The position numbers were made by a program, and so were the translations under genes. DNA of 64,000 bases, from positions 806,001 through 870,000 of the forward strand of contig NZ_JAFMSU010000001.1 in NCBI RefSeq assembly GCF_017916365.1. Reading direction: 5' to 3'. Below the pieces are notes generated by a model that did no database searches, was not told the DNA's origin, and was given only the letters and a program-made list of their open reading frames with translations. Source of the stretch: Rufibacter roseolus. GTDB lineage: Bacteria; Bacteroidota; Bacteroidia; Cytophagales; Hymenobacteraceae. Of this stretch, positions 16,164 through 24,686 are shown one piece after another; position 1 is the stretch's first letter, and each line of letters starts with the position of its first letter.

Positions 16164-16211
16164 TGGTGCGCTTTATGTGCCGGGTTATTTGACCTTACTG
16201 GAGGGTGGGTG

Positions 16212-16250
16212 CCATTTTTGGCCTATTTTCCGGGAAACAGGGCAAAAACG
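16212..16250. repeat. Dispersed nested palindrome, copy 5
   Basis: CCATTTTTGGCCTATTTTC then GGGAAACAGGGCAAAAACG, in the 170-bp nusA-infB gap, i.e. inside an operon, where a strong terminator would not be expected. Confidence 0.75.
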
Positions 16251-16333
16251 CGAAGTCGTCATGGCCACCCATCCTTTTTAATGAGTAAGAAACAAGTAAC
16301 TACTAAAAGTAAATTATAACAGCATATTTGAAC

Positions 16334-19300
16334 ATGTCAGAAGAAAGATCGATGAGGCTTAAGCAGGTAGCAACCACCTTAAACATCAGCCTTGCCACGG
16401 TAGTAGAATTCCTGGGCAAGAAAGGGGTTGAGATCGAGAATAAACCTACTTCAAAAATTACCCCGGAGCAGTTCAATATGCTGTCGAAAGAATTTGCTTC
16501 CTCCATGCAGGCCAAGGCCGAGGCAGCAGAACTGAACATCGGGAAAAAGCCGGCTGAGCATGAGCACCGGCCTGAGCCTAAAAAGCAGCACGAGCCTGAG
16601 CCGGAGATGTTTATCAAATCCAATCAGGTGAGAACGCAGCCCGCAGAGCAGCCAAGACCGGCCGCTCCGGCGCCGCAGGCTCCCGCGCAAGCACCAGCCC
16701 CTGCTCCGGCCACAGCCGCCGCAGGGGGTTCTGCTTTGCCAGGAATCAAGATCCTGGGCAAGATTGACCTGGATGCCAAAGGCAGACCAATCCCCAAACC
16801 AGCACCAGTTGCGGCCCCAGCACCTGCTCCGGCCCCGGTAGCGCAGGCTCCGGCACCAGCTGCCGCCGCGCCAGCCAGACCAGCAGAAACACCAGCCGTA
16901 ACCGAAAGGCCGGCCGCTCCGGCGCCAACCCCTGCACCAGCGCCAGCTCCTACTCCGGTAGCTGAGGCCCCTAAGCCCGCTGCAGTGGCACCTGCTGCTC
17001 CGGCAGCACAAGCCCCGGTTGAAGCCAAAGCCCCGGAAGCTCCGGCTGCAGTTGAAAGACCTGCTGCTCCAGCGCCAACTACAACACCGGCTCCAGTAGC
17101 CGAAACGCCAAGACCGGCTGCGCCTGCACCTGCACCACAGGAAGCAAGACCAGAAACTCCGGCAGCTACTCCAACGCCAGCTCCCGCTTCCACGCCGGTA
17201 GCAGCAACTCTTGCACCTGCCGCAGCAGACAAGCCTGCTGAGCCAAGCGCACCAGAGGCACCACAGTCTACCATCAAAGCACAGGCAGACCAGCTGAAAG
17301 GCTTGACCGTACTTGGTAAGATTGAGCTTCCGGTAAGCGGAGGCCGTGGCAAAGGCGGTAAACCAGTGGCGTCATCAGATGAGCGCCGCCGCGGAAACCA
17401 GCCGGGTGCCCCAGGTCAGCAAGGCCAGGGTGGCGGAGACAAGAAGAAACGCAAACGCATTGAAGTACCTAAAACCGGTGCACAAGGTGGTGGCAACAAT
17501 GCCCCGCAACAGCAAGGACATCGCGCCGGTGACAGAGCAACCAGTACCCGTCCGTTGGGAACAGGCCAGGCGGCTAACCGCCAGGGCAACGCCGGCGGAC
17601 CAGGTCAGGGACAACGTCCGGGTGGCGGTGGAGGATACCAAGGGAATCGCCCAGCGGGCGGAGGCCCAGGTCAGCGCCCAGGAGGCGGTGGCGGTAATCG
17701 TCCGGCCCCGGCTGCTCCACGTGCTGAACTGACAGATAAAGAAATCCAGGATCAGATCAAGGCTACTCTGGCCCGTCTGAGCGGTGGTAAAGGCGGTAAC
17801 CAAGGAAACCGTGCCAAGTACCGCCGTGAAAAACGCTCTGCCGTGGCAGATGCCGCCGATGAGCGCAGAATGCAGGAGCAGCTGGAATCTAAGATTCTAC
17901 GCGTAACTGAGTTCGTGTCTGCGAATGACCTGGCGGCCTTGATGGACGTGAGCGTGAACGAGGTGATCAAGACCTGTATGAACCTGGGTATGTTCGTATC
18001 CATCAACCAGCGCCTTGATGCTGAAGCTATCACCATCATCGCTGATGAGTTTGGCTACGAGATCCAGTTCGCTACCACCGAGGACGAAGAAAACCTAGGA
18101 GCCGAGGAGGAAGATGCAGAAGAAGATCTGCAGCCGCGCGCGCCAATTGTGACCATTATGGGTCACGTTGACCACGGTAAAACCTCTTTGCTGGATTATA
18201 TCAGAAGAACCAAAGTAACCGCCGGTGAGGCAGGGGGTATTACCCAGCACATTGGCGCCTACCAGGTAACCACCGATGCCGGAAAAGACATCACGTTCCT
18301 GGATACGCCGGGTCACGAGGCCTTTACCGCCATGCGTGCCCGTGGTGCCAAAGTAACCGACGTGGTAATCATTGTGGTAGCTGCTGACGACAGCGTGATG
18401 CCGCAAACGAAAGAGGCCTTGAACCACGCGCAGGCGGCCGGTTCACCTATCGTGATTGCCATTAACAAAGTGGATAAACCAACCGCTAACCCAGACAAGA
18501 TCCGTGAGGAATTGGCCCAGTTGAACGTACTGGTAGAAGAGTGGGGCGGTAAATACCAAAGCCAGGAGATCTCGGCCAAGACTGGACAAGGTATTGACGA
18601 ACTGTTGGAGAAAGTATTGCTGGAAGCTGAGTTATTAGAACTAAGAGCCAACCCAGACCGCCGTGCCGTAGGTACTGTGATTGAAGCTGCCCTGGATAAA
18701 GGCCGCGGATACGTGGCCACCGTATTGGTACAAACCGGTACTCTTAAAATTGGGGACATTCTGGTAGCTGGTTCGCACTACGGCCGCGTGAAAGCGATGA
18801 CGGACGTTTTAGGACGTCGTCATAAAGCTGCGGGTCCATCCATGCCTATCCAGGTGTTGGGTATTGACGGAGCGCCGCAGGCCGGTGACAAGTTTGTGGT
18901 AATGGAAACTGAGCGTGAAGCCCGTGAGATTGCCGTAAGCCGTCAGCAATTGCAGCGTGAGCAGAATATGCGCACGAAGAAACACATCACCCTGGATGAG
19001 ATCGGTCGCCGTCTGGCCATCGGTACTTTCAAGGAGTTGAATGTGATTGTGCGTGGTGACGTGGATGGTTCAGTAGAGGCCCTTTCTGACTCATTATTGA
19101 AACTGTCTACCGAAGAGGTGCAGGTGAACATCCTGTCCAAAGGGGTGGGCCAGATCTCCGAGTCAGACGTTCTGTTGGCTTCCGCCTCAGATGCGATCAT
19201 CATTGGTTTCCAGGTTCGTCCGTCGGCCAATGCCCGCAAGCTGGCAGAGCAGGAGCAGATAGACATCCGCCTGTACTCTATCATCTACAACGCCATCAAT

Positions 19301-19642
19301 GAGGTGAAAGACGCCATGGAAGGTATGTTGGCGCCAACCGTACAGGAAGTGGTAGTTGCCAATGTAGAGGTACGCGAGGTGTTCAAGATCACCAAGGTGG
19401 GCACTATTGCAGGTTGTATGGTTACCGATGGTACCATCACCCGGAACTCGAAGATACGTCTGGTGCGCGATGGTATCGTGGTTCACTCCGGCGAGATCCT
19501 GGCCCTGAAACGCTTCAAAGACGATGCGGCCGAGGTACGTCAAGGGTACGAGTGCGGTATCAGTATCAAGAACTTCAACGATCTGCAGCAAGGCGACATC
19601 ATTGAAGCCTACGAAGAGCGCGAAGTTAAACGGACGCTGTAA
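16334..19642 (+). CDS. infB: Translation initiation factor IF-2
   Basis: 1102 residues, a long form. N-terminal IF2_N helical domain ([21 protein letters not shown]), then residues ~100-320 are a low-complexity Pro/Ala linker of repeating PAPAPAP and ERPAAPAP units, then Gly/Arg/Gln-rich runs (~340-465), a second IF2_N-like domain (~530-590), and the GTPase with G1 GHVDHGKT from residue 610, G3 DTPGHE and G4 NKVDK, followed by domains II-IV. It brings initiator tRNA to the 30S subunit. The start at ATG 16334 precedes the usual MSEE/MRL N-terminus; TTG 16328 is in frame just before. The linker causes long spurious frames on the other strand. Confidence 0.96.
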   Translation: MSEERSMRLKQVATTLNISLATVVEFLGKKGVEIENKPTSKITPEQFNMLSKEFASSMQAKAEAAELNIGKKPAEHEHRPEPKKQHEPEPEMFIKSNQVRTQPAEQPRPAAPAPQAPAQAPAPAPATAAAGGSALPGIKILGKIDLDAKGRPIPKPAPVAAPAPAPAPVAQAPAPAAAAPARPAETPAVTERPAAPAPTPAPAPAPTPVAEAPKPAAVAPAAPAAQAPVEAKAPEAPAAVERPAAPAPTTTPAPVAETPRPAAPAPAPQEARPETPAATPTPAPASTPVAATLAPAAADKPAEPSAPEAPQSTIKAQADQLKGLTVLGKIELPVSGGRGKGGKPVASSDERRRGNQPGAPGQQGQGGGDKKKRKRIEVPKTGAQGGGNNAPQQQGHRAGDRATSTRPLGTGQAANRQGNAGGPGQGQRPGGGGGYQGNRPAGGGPGQRPGGGGGNRPAPAAPRAELTDKEIQDQIKATLARLSGGKGGNQGNRAKYRREKRSAVADAADERRMQEQLESKILRVTEFVSANDLAALMDVSVNEVIKTCMNLGMFVSINQRLDAEAITIIADEFGYEIQFATTEDEENLGAEEEDAEEDLQPRAPIVTIMGHVDHGKTSLLDYIRRTKVTAGEAGGITQHIGAYQVTTDAGKDITFLDTPGHEAFTAMRARGAKVTDVVIIVVAADDSVMPQTKEALNHAQAAGSPIVIAINKVDKPTANPDKIREELAQLNVLVEEWGGKYQSQEISAKTGQGIDELLEKVLLEAELLELRANPDRRAVGTVIEAALDKGRGYVATVLVQTGTLKIGDILVAGSHYGRVKAMTDVLGRRHKAAGPSMPIQVLGIDGAPQAGDKFVVMETEREAREIAVSRQQLQREQNMRTKKHITLDEIGRRLAIGTFKELNVIVRGDVDGSVEALSDSLLKLSTEEVQVNILSKGVGQISESDVLLASASDAIIIGFQVRPSANARKLAEQEQIDIRLYSIIYNAINEVKDAMEGMLAPTVQEVVVANVEVREVFKITKVGTIAGCMVTDGTITRNSKIRLVRDGIVVHSGEILALKRFKDDAAEVRQGYECGISIKNFNDLQQGDIIEAYEEREVKRTL

Positions 19643-19679
19643 TCCACGGATAAGTCACAAGTTGATTTCAGATAAAGAG

Positions 19680-19706
19680 AGCCCCACCCAAAAGGTGGGG
19701 CTTTTT
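19680..19706 (+). terminator. Terminator of the rimP-nusA-infB operon
   Basis: AGCCCCACC pairs with GGTGGGGCT around a 5-nt loop, followed by TTTT and G/T. Confidence 0.9.
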
Positions 19707-19828
19707 GTTTCTGCCCTGTTTTCTGATTGTTTTTTGGAAAGTAAAGTGATTGTGGTTCGTAGGGGAATTTGCGTAGGCAAAGCCTTCAGCAGGTCCTACG
19801 AGTGCCTCTGCCAATCATAGGAACTCAC

Positions 19829-19866
19829 GTTTTAGCCCTGACTTCAGCAAAATGCCTTTAAAAAAA
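19829..19866. repeat. Dispersed nested palindrome, copy 6
   Basis: CGTTTTAGCCCTGACTTC then GCAAAATGCCTTTAAAAA, in the infB / convergent-gene gap. Confidence 0.6.
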
Positions 19867-19867
19867 G

Positions 19868-19900
19868 AAAGCCCCTTCCACACAGGTGAAAGGGGCTTTT
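19868..19900 (-). terminator. Terminator of the minus-strand gene ending at 19920
   Basis: On the minus strand AAAAGCCCCTTTCAC pairs with GTGGAAGGGGCTTT, followed by CTTTTTT. Confidence 0.8.
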
Positions 19901-19919
19901 GATATGGGTGGTGAACCGG

Positions 19920-20342
19920 TTAAAAGAACAGGAACTTGCGGTTACGCTTGTTCAGGCTCTGCTGATACATTTTCCCGTTGGGGTTGTCCTTGTCAATAAG
20001 CCTTTTAGATTTCCGCTGCTTTACCTTCTTCGCCTTGTTTTTATAGGTTCCTATAGAAAAGGCACCCTTGCCAGTGTCATACTTGTTGTCTGGCATGGAG
20101 TAACGCGGTCCGGAGTACATACCGCCGCTGGTCTTGGCAGAGGCTACTGCTTTCTGCCGGTCCAGGAGCATCTCCCGGTCCACGTTGCTGGAGCCAGACT
20201 GGCCCTTCTTGATGCCTTCAGGACCGCGCCGACTGGCTTCGCGCTTTGATTTTCTGGGCTTCTGGGCCGAGGCTTGCGTAGCATTAGCGCCTAGGAGTAC
20301 CAGCGCCATGGCAAACACAACGTATCTAAAAAATGTGGTCAT
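19920..20342 (-). CDS. Secreted basic protein of unknown function
   Basis: 140 residues from ATG 20342, giving a signal peptide MTTFFRYVVFAMALVLLG...TQASAQ cleaved around residue 27. The mature protein is very basic and low in hydrophobics: KPRKSKREASRRGPEG, then VDREMLLDRQK, YSGPRYSMPDNKYDTGKG and KKVKQRKSKRLIDKDN, ending RNRKFLFF. It looks disordered and may bind an acidic partner (LPS, nucleic acid or cell-wall polymer). No family recognised. The upstream start at 20396 would place 18 residues before the signal. Confidence 0.65.
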   Translation of the reverse strand: MTTFFRYVVFAMALVLLGANATQASAQKPRKSKREASRRGPEGIKKGQSGSSNVDREMLLDRQKAVASAKTSGGMYSGPRYSMPDNKYDTGKGAFSIGTYKNKAKKVKQRKSKRLIDKDNPNGKMYQQSLNKRNRKFLFF

Positions 20343-20529
20343 ATAGCGTAGATGCGAAGAGAGGTGGAAATATGCCGTGTAACGCGAAGGGCGCAAAAAC
20401 TGTTCCAGATATTCACACTTAAGTTAAGCACAAATATTATACTTTCCTAAGCGTTATAACTGAAAAAGTAGGCATTAAGAGTATTTTTAATGGGTGGTGG
20501 GCAAGCACCGTAATCTGTGTGGATTTCTT

Positions 20530-20537
20530 TATATTTG
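20530..20537 (+). promoter_or_regulatory. -7 element for the enoyl-CoA hydratase gene
   Basis: TATATTTG, a full TAnnTTTG match, 43 bp before the start codon; no matching TTTG box seen upstream. Confidence 0.5.
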
Positions 20538-20580
20538 CGCCTCTTATTTAGAGGAGAAACATACGTTTAGAAGATAGAAC

Positions 20581-21363
20581 ATGGTCCAATACAACAACCT
20601 TCTGCTGGAGAACAAAGGCGGCATTTTGTTTATCACGGTCAACAGGCCCAACAAGATGAATGCCCTCAACATTGAGACGGTAAAGGAGATCAACAACGCC
20701 ATGCAGGAAGTGTATGATGACCCAGAGGTGCGGGGCGTGATCCTTACGGGAAGCGGGGAGAAGGCGTTTGTGGCCGGGGCCGATATCTCTGAGATTGCTG
20801 AGTTGAACGAGGTGAACGGTCGCCGTTTCGCGGAGCGGGGGCAGGATGTCTTTTCCATGATTGAAGAGAGCCCTAAGCCTGTGATTGCCGCGGTGAATGG
20901 TTTCGCCTTGGGCGGAGGCTGTGAACTGGCAATGGCTTGCCACATCAGGGTAGCCAGCGAGAACGCCCGTTTTGGGCAGCCTGAGGTGAACCTGGGTATT
21001 ATCCCGGGCTACGGTGGCACGCAGCGCCTGACCCAGTTGGTAGGCAAAGGCAAAGCCATGGAGCTCATGATGACCGGTGACATGATCTCGGCCGCCGAGG
21101 CCAAAGAAGTGGGGCTGGTGAATCATGTGACTACCCCCGAAGGGTTGATGGACAAGTGCCTGGAGATCATGCAGAAGATTGTGGCCAAAGCGCCGCTGGC
21201 AGTGGGCATGATTGTGGACTGCGTGAATGCCTGGTACGATAAAGAAGAAAACGGCTACCAAACCGAGGCCAATTCCTTCAGCCGGTGCTGCGGATCAGAA
21301 GACTTCAAAGAAGGCACCTCGGCGTTTCTGGAGAAGCGCAAGCCTGCGTTCAAAGGCGAATAA
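20581..21363 (+). CDS. Enoyl-CoA hydratase/isomerase (crotonase) family protein
   Basis: 260 residues. Crotonase-fold enzyme that adds water across the double bond of short-chain enoyl-CoA esters. The oxyanion-hole and active-site segments are intact: AFVAGADISE, GFALGGGCELAMAC with Glu115, and FGQPEVNLGIIPGYGGTQRL with Glu135, the two catalytic Glu residues of true hydratases. Length matches the ~260-residue family. It stands alone, with the long hairpin at 21406-21459 after it. Substrate chain length cannot be told from the sequence. Confidence 0.92.
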   Translation: MVQYNNLLLENKGGILFITVNRPNKMNALNIETVKEINNAMQEVYDDPEVRGVILTGSGEKAFVAGADISEIAELNEVNGRRFAERGQDVFSMIEESPKPVIAAVNGFALGGGCELAMACHIRVASENARFGQPEVNLGIIPGYGGTQRLTQLVGKGKAMELMMTGDMISAAEAKEVGLVNHVTTPEGLMDKCLEIMQKIVAKAPLAVGMIVDCVNAWYDKEENGYQTEANSFSRCCGSEDFKEGTSAFLEKRKPAFKGE

Positions 21364-21405
21364 ATTTTCCCGCACGCGTTAAAGCTAACTTATCATTGAA
21401 TTCTG

Positions 21406-21459
21406 CCTACTCCCGTTCTGGGTCTGTTTTACAGAAAACAGACTCAGAACGGGAGTAGG
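21406..21459 (+). terminator. Long hairpin built around a dispersed palindrome
   Basis: Arms 21406-21430 and 21435-21459 pair over 25 bp with a single G:T and a 4-nt loop ACAG. The inner part is copy 7 of the dispersed palindrome; the outer CCTACTCCCG arms are specific to this site. Confidence 0.7.
21414..21451. repeat. Dispersed nested palindrome, copy 7
   Basis: CGTTCTGGGTCTGTTTT then AAAACAGACTCAGAACG, one of the most symmetric copies. Confidence 0.8.
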
Positions 21460-21518
21460 TGTACATAAGGAAAAATGAACGCGCTTTATCAACCTCATTT
21501 TCCTGCCATTCCCCAGAT

Positions 21519-23030
21519 ATGAGTATTGCTAAAAAACTGGTAGGGCAAACAGCGGCGTACGGTCTCAGCAGCATTGTGGGCCGGGCCCTGAATTATTTGC
21601 TGGTGCCCTTGTACACGGGCGTGTTCGCGCCCGCCGAGTACGGGGTAGTCACCAAGTTGTACGCCATAGTGGCTTTCCTCAACATTGTGTATACCTACGG
21701 CATGGAGACGGCCTTCTTCAGGTATGCAAACAAACCCGGCGTAGATCGGCGGGAACTCTACCACAAGGTCCAGACGCTGATCCTTACTTCTAGTCTGCTG
21801 TTTACGGCGGTTCTTGTGCTGTTTTCCTCATCCATCGCGGCGGAGTTGGGTTACCCGGGCCGGGAAAAGTACATCATCTGGCTGGCTATCACCATGGCCG
21901 TAGATGCTATCTCAGCTATTCCGTTCGCCCGCCTGCGGTTGGAAAACCAAGCGGTGCGCTTTGCCATTATCAGGCTCTCTAATATCTTTCTGGTCATTGC
22001 CGGCAACCTGTTCTTCCTTATTTTTTGCCGCCAAGTGTACGAAGGCAAATATTTGGTGGGGTTGCGCCCTTTCATTGACACCATTTATGACCCCAACTTG
22101 GGGGTGGGCTACATTTTCCTGGTGAACATGGTGGCTAACCTGCTCTTCATTCCCATGCTCTGGCGCGAGTTTGTTGATTTCCGTTTCAGGCTCAGTTTTA
22201 AGGAAATGTCCCCAATGCTGGTATACGCTTTCCCTATCCTGGTGATGGGGCTGGCCGGTGCCACAAACGAAATGCTCTCCCGCCTCATGCTGGAGGACTG
22301 GTTGCCTGAAGGGTTTTATAAAGGCGTGACAAACGAGGATGCCCTCGGAATCTTCGGGGCCAATTACAAGCTGGCCATCATGATGAGCCTCATGATTCAG
22401 GCGTTCCGGTATTCGGCAGAGCCGTTCTTTTTCTCGCAGTCGCAGGAAAAGAACTCGCCGGCTACTTTTGCGGTAGTCATGCGGTGGTTTGTGATTGTAT
22501 GCGCCCTGGCCTACCTGGGCATCAGCGCCAACCTGGACCTTTTCCAGTATTTCCTGGGGCAGAAAGCGTACCGCACAGGTATGGAGGTGGTGCCGGTGCT
22601 GTTGCTGGCCTACTTGTTCAACGGCGTCTACTACAACCTCACGGTCTGGTTCAAACTCACCGATAAAACTCATTACGGCACCTATATCACCATCTTCGGG
22701 GCCATTGTTACCGTAGTGGCGAATTTCATGCTGATTCCAGTTTTGGGCTATATGGGCAGCGCCATTGCGGCGTTCCTTTGCTACTTCACCATGTCAGTGG
22801 TATGCTATGCCATCGGGCAGAAGTATTTCCCGGTGCCGTATCCCATTAAGGCCATCTTTGGGTACCTGTTATTGGCCTCAGGCCTTATTTGGCTGGCGTA
22901 CGCGTGGGGCATTGAGAACTTCTGGCTCCGGCAGGCCTACCACTTGGCTTTGTGCGCCGTGTTCCTGGCCGTGGTGTGGGTGGTGGAGAAGCCCCTGCAG
23001 CGAAATGCCCCCGTAACAGCCGTTAAATAG
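21519..23030 (+). CDS. Oligosaccharide flippase family protein (Wzx/MATE-like)
   Basis: 503 residues, about 14 membrane helices, starting with MSIAKKLVGQTAAYGLSSIVGRALNYLLVPLYTGVF, the classic opening of the polysaccharide-transporter family in which lipid-linked sugars are flipped to the periplasmic side. Later segments include YGMETAFFRYA and a middle with AFPILVMGLAGATNEMLSRL. ATG 21519 is preferred; the frame is open to 21459, but that part overlaps the 3' edge of the hairpin. It precedes dut by 23 bp, and a sugar nucleotidyltransferase follows, so a role in surface polysaccharide or peptidoglycan-linked export is likely. Confidence 0.88.
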   Translation: MSIAKKLVGQTAAYGLSSIVGRALNYLLVPLYTGVFAPAEYGVVTKLYAIVAFLNIVYTYGMETAFFRYANKPGVDRRELYHKVQTLILTSSLLFTAVLVLFSSSIAAELGYPGREKYIIWLAITMAVDAISAIPFARLRLENQAVRFAIIRLSNIFLVIAGNLFFLIFCRQVYEGKYLVGLRPFIDTIYDPNLGVGYIFLVNMVANLLFIPMLWREFVDFRFRLSFKEMSPMLVYAFPILVMGLAGATNEMLSRLMLEDWLPEGFYKGVTNEDALGIFGANYKLAIMMSLMIQAFRYSAEPFFFSQSQEKNSPATFAVVMRWFVIVCALAYLGISANLDLFQYFLGQKAYRTGMEVVPVLLLAYLFNGVYYNLTVWFKLTDKTHYGTYITIFGAIVTVVANFMLIPVLGYMGSAIAAFLCYFTMSVVCYAIGQKYFPVPYPIKAIFGYLLLASGLIWLAYAWGIENFWLRQAYHLALCAVFLAVVWVVEKPLQRNAPVTAVK

Positions 23031-23053
23031 ATAAATTCGTATATTAGCTTTCT

Positions 23054-23500
23054 ATGAGTACCACTCTTCCCGTTAAAGTCATCAACCTGGGTAAGCATCC
23101 GCTGCCCGCATACGCCACGGAGCATTCTGCCGGGCTGGACCTGCATGCCAACCTGAACGCTCCCGTAACGCTTAAACCCTTGCAGCGCACGCTTATCCCC
23201 ACGGGGCTTTCCATTGAGCTGCCCGAGGGGCACGAGGCCCAGATCAGACCCCGCAGCGGGCTGGCCTTCAAGCACGGCATCTCCATTGTGAACAGCCCCG
23301 GCACCATTGACGCCGATTACCGCGGTGAGATCAAAGTGCTGCTGGTAAATCTCTCCGATGTAGATTTTGTGGTGGAAGACGGCGAGCGCATCGCGCAGAT
23401 GGTAGTGGCCCGGTATGAGCGCGTGGCCTGGCAAGCCGTGGAGGAACTCTCTGACACAGAGCGCGGCGTCGGCGGCTACGGCAGCACCGGAAAGCACTAG
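23054..23500 (+). CDS. dut: dUTP diphosphatase
   Basis: 148 residues, homotrimeric dUTPase that hydrolyses dUTP to dUMP. All five motifs are visible: AGLDLHAN (I), [10 protein letters not shown] (II), [13 protein letters not shown] (III, with the catalytic Asp), ERIAQMV (IV), and the glycine-rich C-terminal [10 protein letters not shown] (V) that closes over the substrate. Length is normal. Likely in one transcript with the flippase before it. Confidence 0.96.
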   Translation: MSTTLPVKVINLGKHPLPAYATEHSAGLDLHANLNAPVTLKPLQRTLIPTGLSIELPEGHEAQIRPRSGLAFKHGISIVNSPGTIDADYRGEIKVLLVNLSDVDFVVEDGERIAQMVVARYERVAWQAVEELSDTERGVGGYGSTGKH

Positions 23501-23551
23501 AAGACAACCCGATTTTTTTGAATTCAGGCTACCTGCTGGATTGGATGTCTT

Positions 23552-23590
23552 CGGTTTTTGCTATATTTTAGAAGAAATAGCCAGAAAACG
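23552..23590. repeat. Dispersed nested palindrome, copy 8
   Basis: CGGTTTTTGCTATATTTT then GAAATAGCCAGAAAACG, in the dut-nucleotidyltransferase gap. Confidence 0.7.
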
Positions 23591-23661
23591 AAAATTTGTA
23601 TATCCAAAACCCAAAAAGCCCGTAGGTAGGCCTTACCTAAGCAACCTATATAAAAGAAACT

Positions 23662-24669
23662 ATGAGAATTATTGTACCAATGGCCGGCATGGGCAAACGT
23701 ATGCGCCCGCACACCCTTACTGTTCCTAAACCCCTTATTCCAATCGCGGGTAAGCCTATTGTGCAGCGCCTGGTGGAAGACATTGCCAAGGTGTGTCAGG
23801 AGCCTATTGAAGAAGTAGCCTTCATTATTGGTAGGTTTGGGGCTGAAGTAGAGGCGAAGTTATTGAAGATAGCGGAGTCTGTTGGCGCCGTAGGTACAAT
23901 CCATTATCAGGATCAGCCGCTGGGAACCGCCCACGCCATCCTGTGCGCCCAGAGCGCGCTTAAAGGCAATGTGGTAGTGGCTTTCGCCGATACCCTTTTC
24001 AAAGCCGACTTCAAACTGGATACCTCTGCCGAGGGCACCATCTGGGTACAGAAAGTAGAAGACCCGCGTCCGTTTGGCGTAGTGAAACTGAACGAGCAAG
24101 GCCACATCACCGAGTTTGTGGAAAAACCTCAGGAGTTCGTTTCTGACCTGGCCATCATCGGGATCTATTATTTCAAAGATGGCGAGTACCTGCGCAGCGA
24201 GTTGCAGTACTTGCTGGACAACGACATCAAAGACAAAGGCGAGTACCAGATCACCAACGCGCTGGAGAACATGAAGAGCAAAGGCTCAGTGTTCATCCCT
24301 GGCCAGATCTCTGAGTGGCTGGACTGCGGAAACAAAGACTCTACCGTGTTCACAAACCAGCGTTACCTTGAGTACATCCAAGACGAAGAAGGCCTGGTGT
24401 CTGGAACTGCGCAAGTGAACAACAGTGTTATTATTCCGCCGGTATATTTAGGGGAAAACGTAGTACTAAACAATTCTGTGGTAGGTCCGCACGTTTCAAT
24501 TGGAAACAACACCCAGGTAAGCGGGTCGGTGATCAGCAACAGCATTGTGCAGGAAAACAGCAAGGTAAACCACGCCCATATAGCTAACTCAATGGTGGGT
24601 AATTACGTTGTGTATGAAGGGATTCCGGCTGACCTGAGCTTAGGCGACTACAATACCCTGCGTGGCTAG
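23662..24669 (+). CDS. Sugar-phosphate nucleotidyltransferase
   Basis: 335 residues, RmlA/GlmU-like nucleotidyltransferase. N-terminal Rossmann-like domain: MAGMGKRMRPHTLTVPKPLIPIAGKPI (NTP-binding loop G-x-G-x-R and the KP), DQPLGTAHAI, and FADTLF with the metal-binding Asp. C-terminal part (~250-335) is a short left-handed beta-helix of hexapeptides (VNNSVIIPPVYLGENVVLNN). It joins a sugar-1-phosphate to a nucleotide; glucose-1-P with dTTP or UTP is most likely but not provable. First of a set with the TPR, DUF4292 and EnvC-like genes, an arrangement I recall from other Bacteroidota. Confidence 0.88.
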   Translation: MRIIVPMAGMGKRMRPHTLTVPKPLIPIAGKPIVQRLVEDIAKVCQEPIEEVAFIIGRFGAEVEAKLLKIAESVGAVGTIHYQDQPLGTAHAILCAQSALKGNVVVAFADTLFKADFKLDTSAEGTIWVQKVEDPRPFGVVKLNEQGHITEFVEKPQEFVSDLAIIGIYYFKDGEYLRSELQYLLDNDIKDKGEYQITNALENMKSKGSVFIPGQISEWLDCGNKDSTVFTNQRYLEYIQDEEGLVSGTAQVNNSVIIPPVYLGENVVLNNSVVGPHVSIGNNTQVSGSVISNSIVQENSKVNHAHIANSMVGNYVVYEGIPADLSLGDYNTLRG

Positions 24670-24686
24670 ACAGGAGATTTAATTTT

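Noticed and set aside
16624-17352. 242-codon minus-strand Ala/Gly-rich frame opposite infB
   Set aside because: Caused by the Pro/Ala linker of IF-2, whose codons give long open frames on the other strand.
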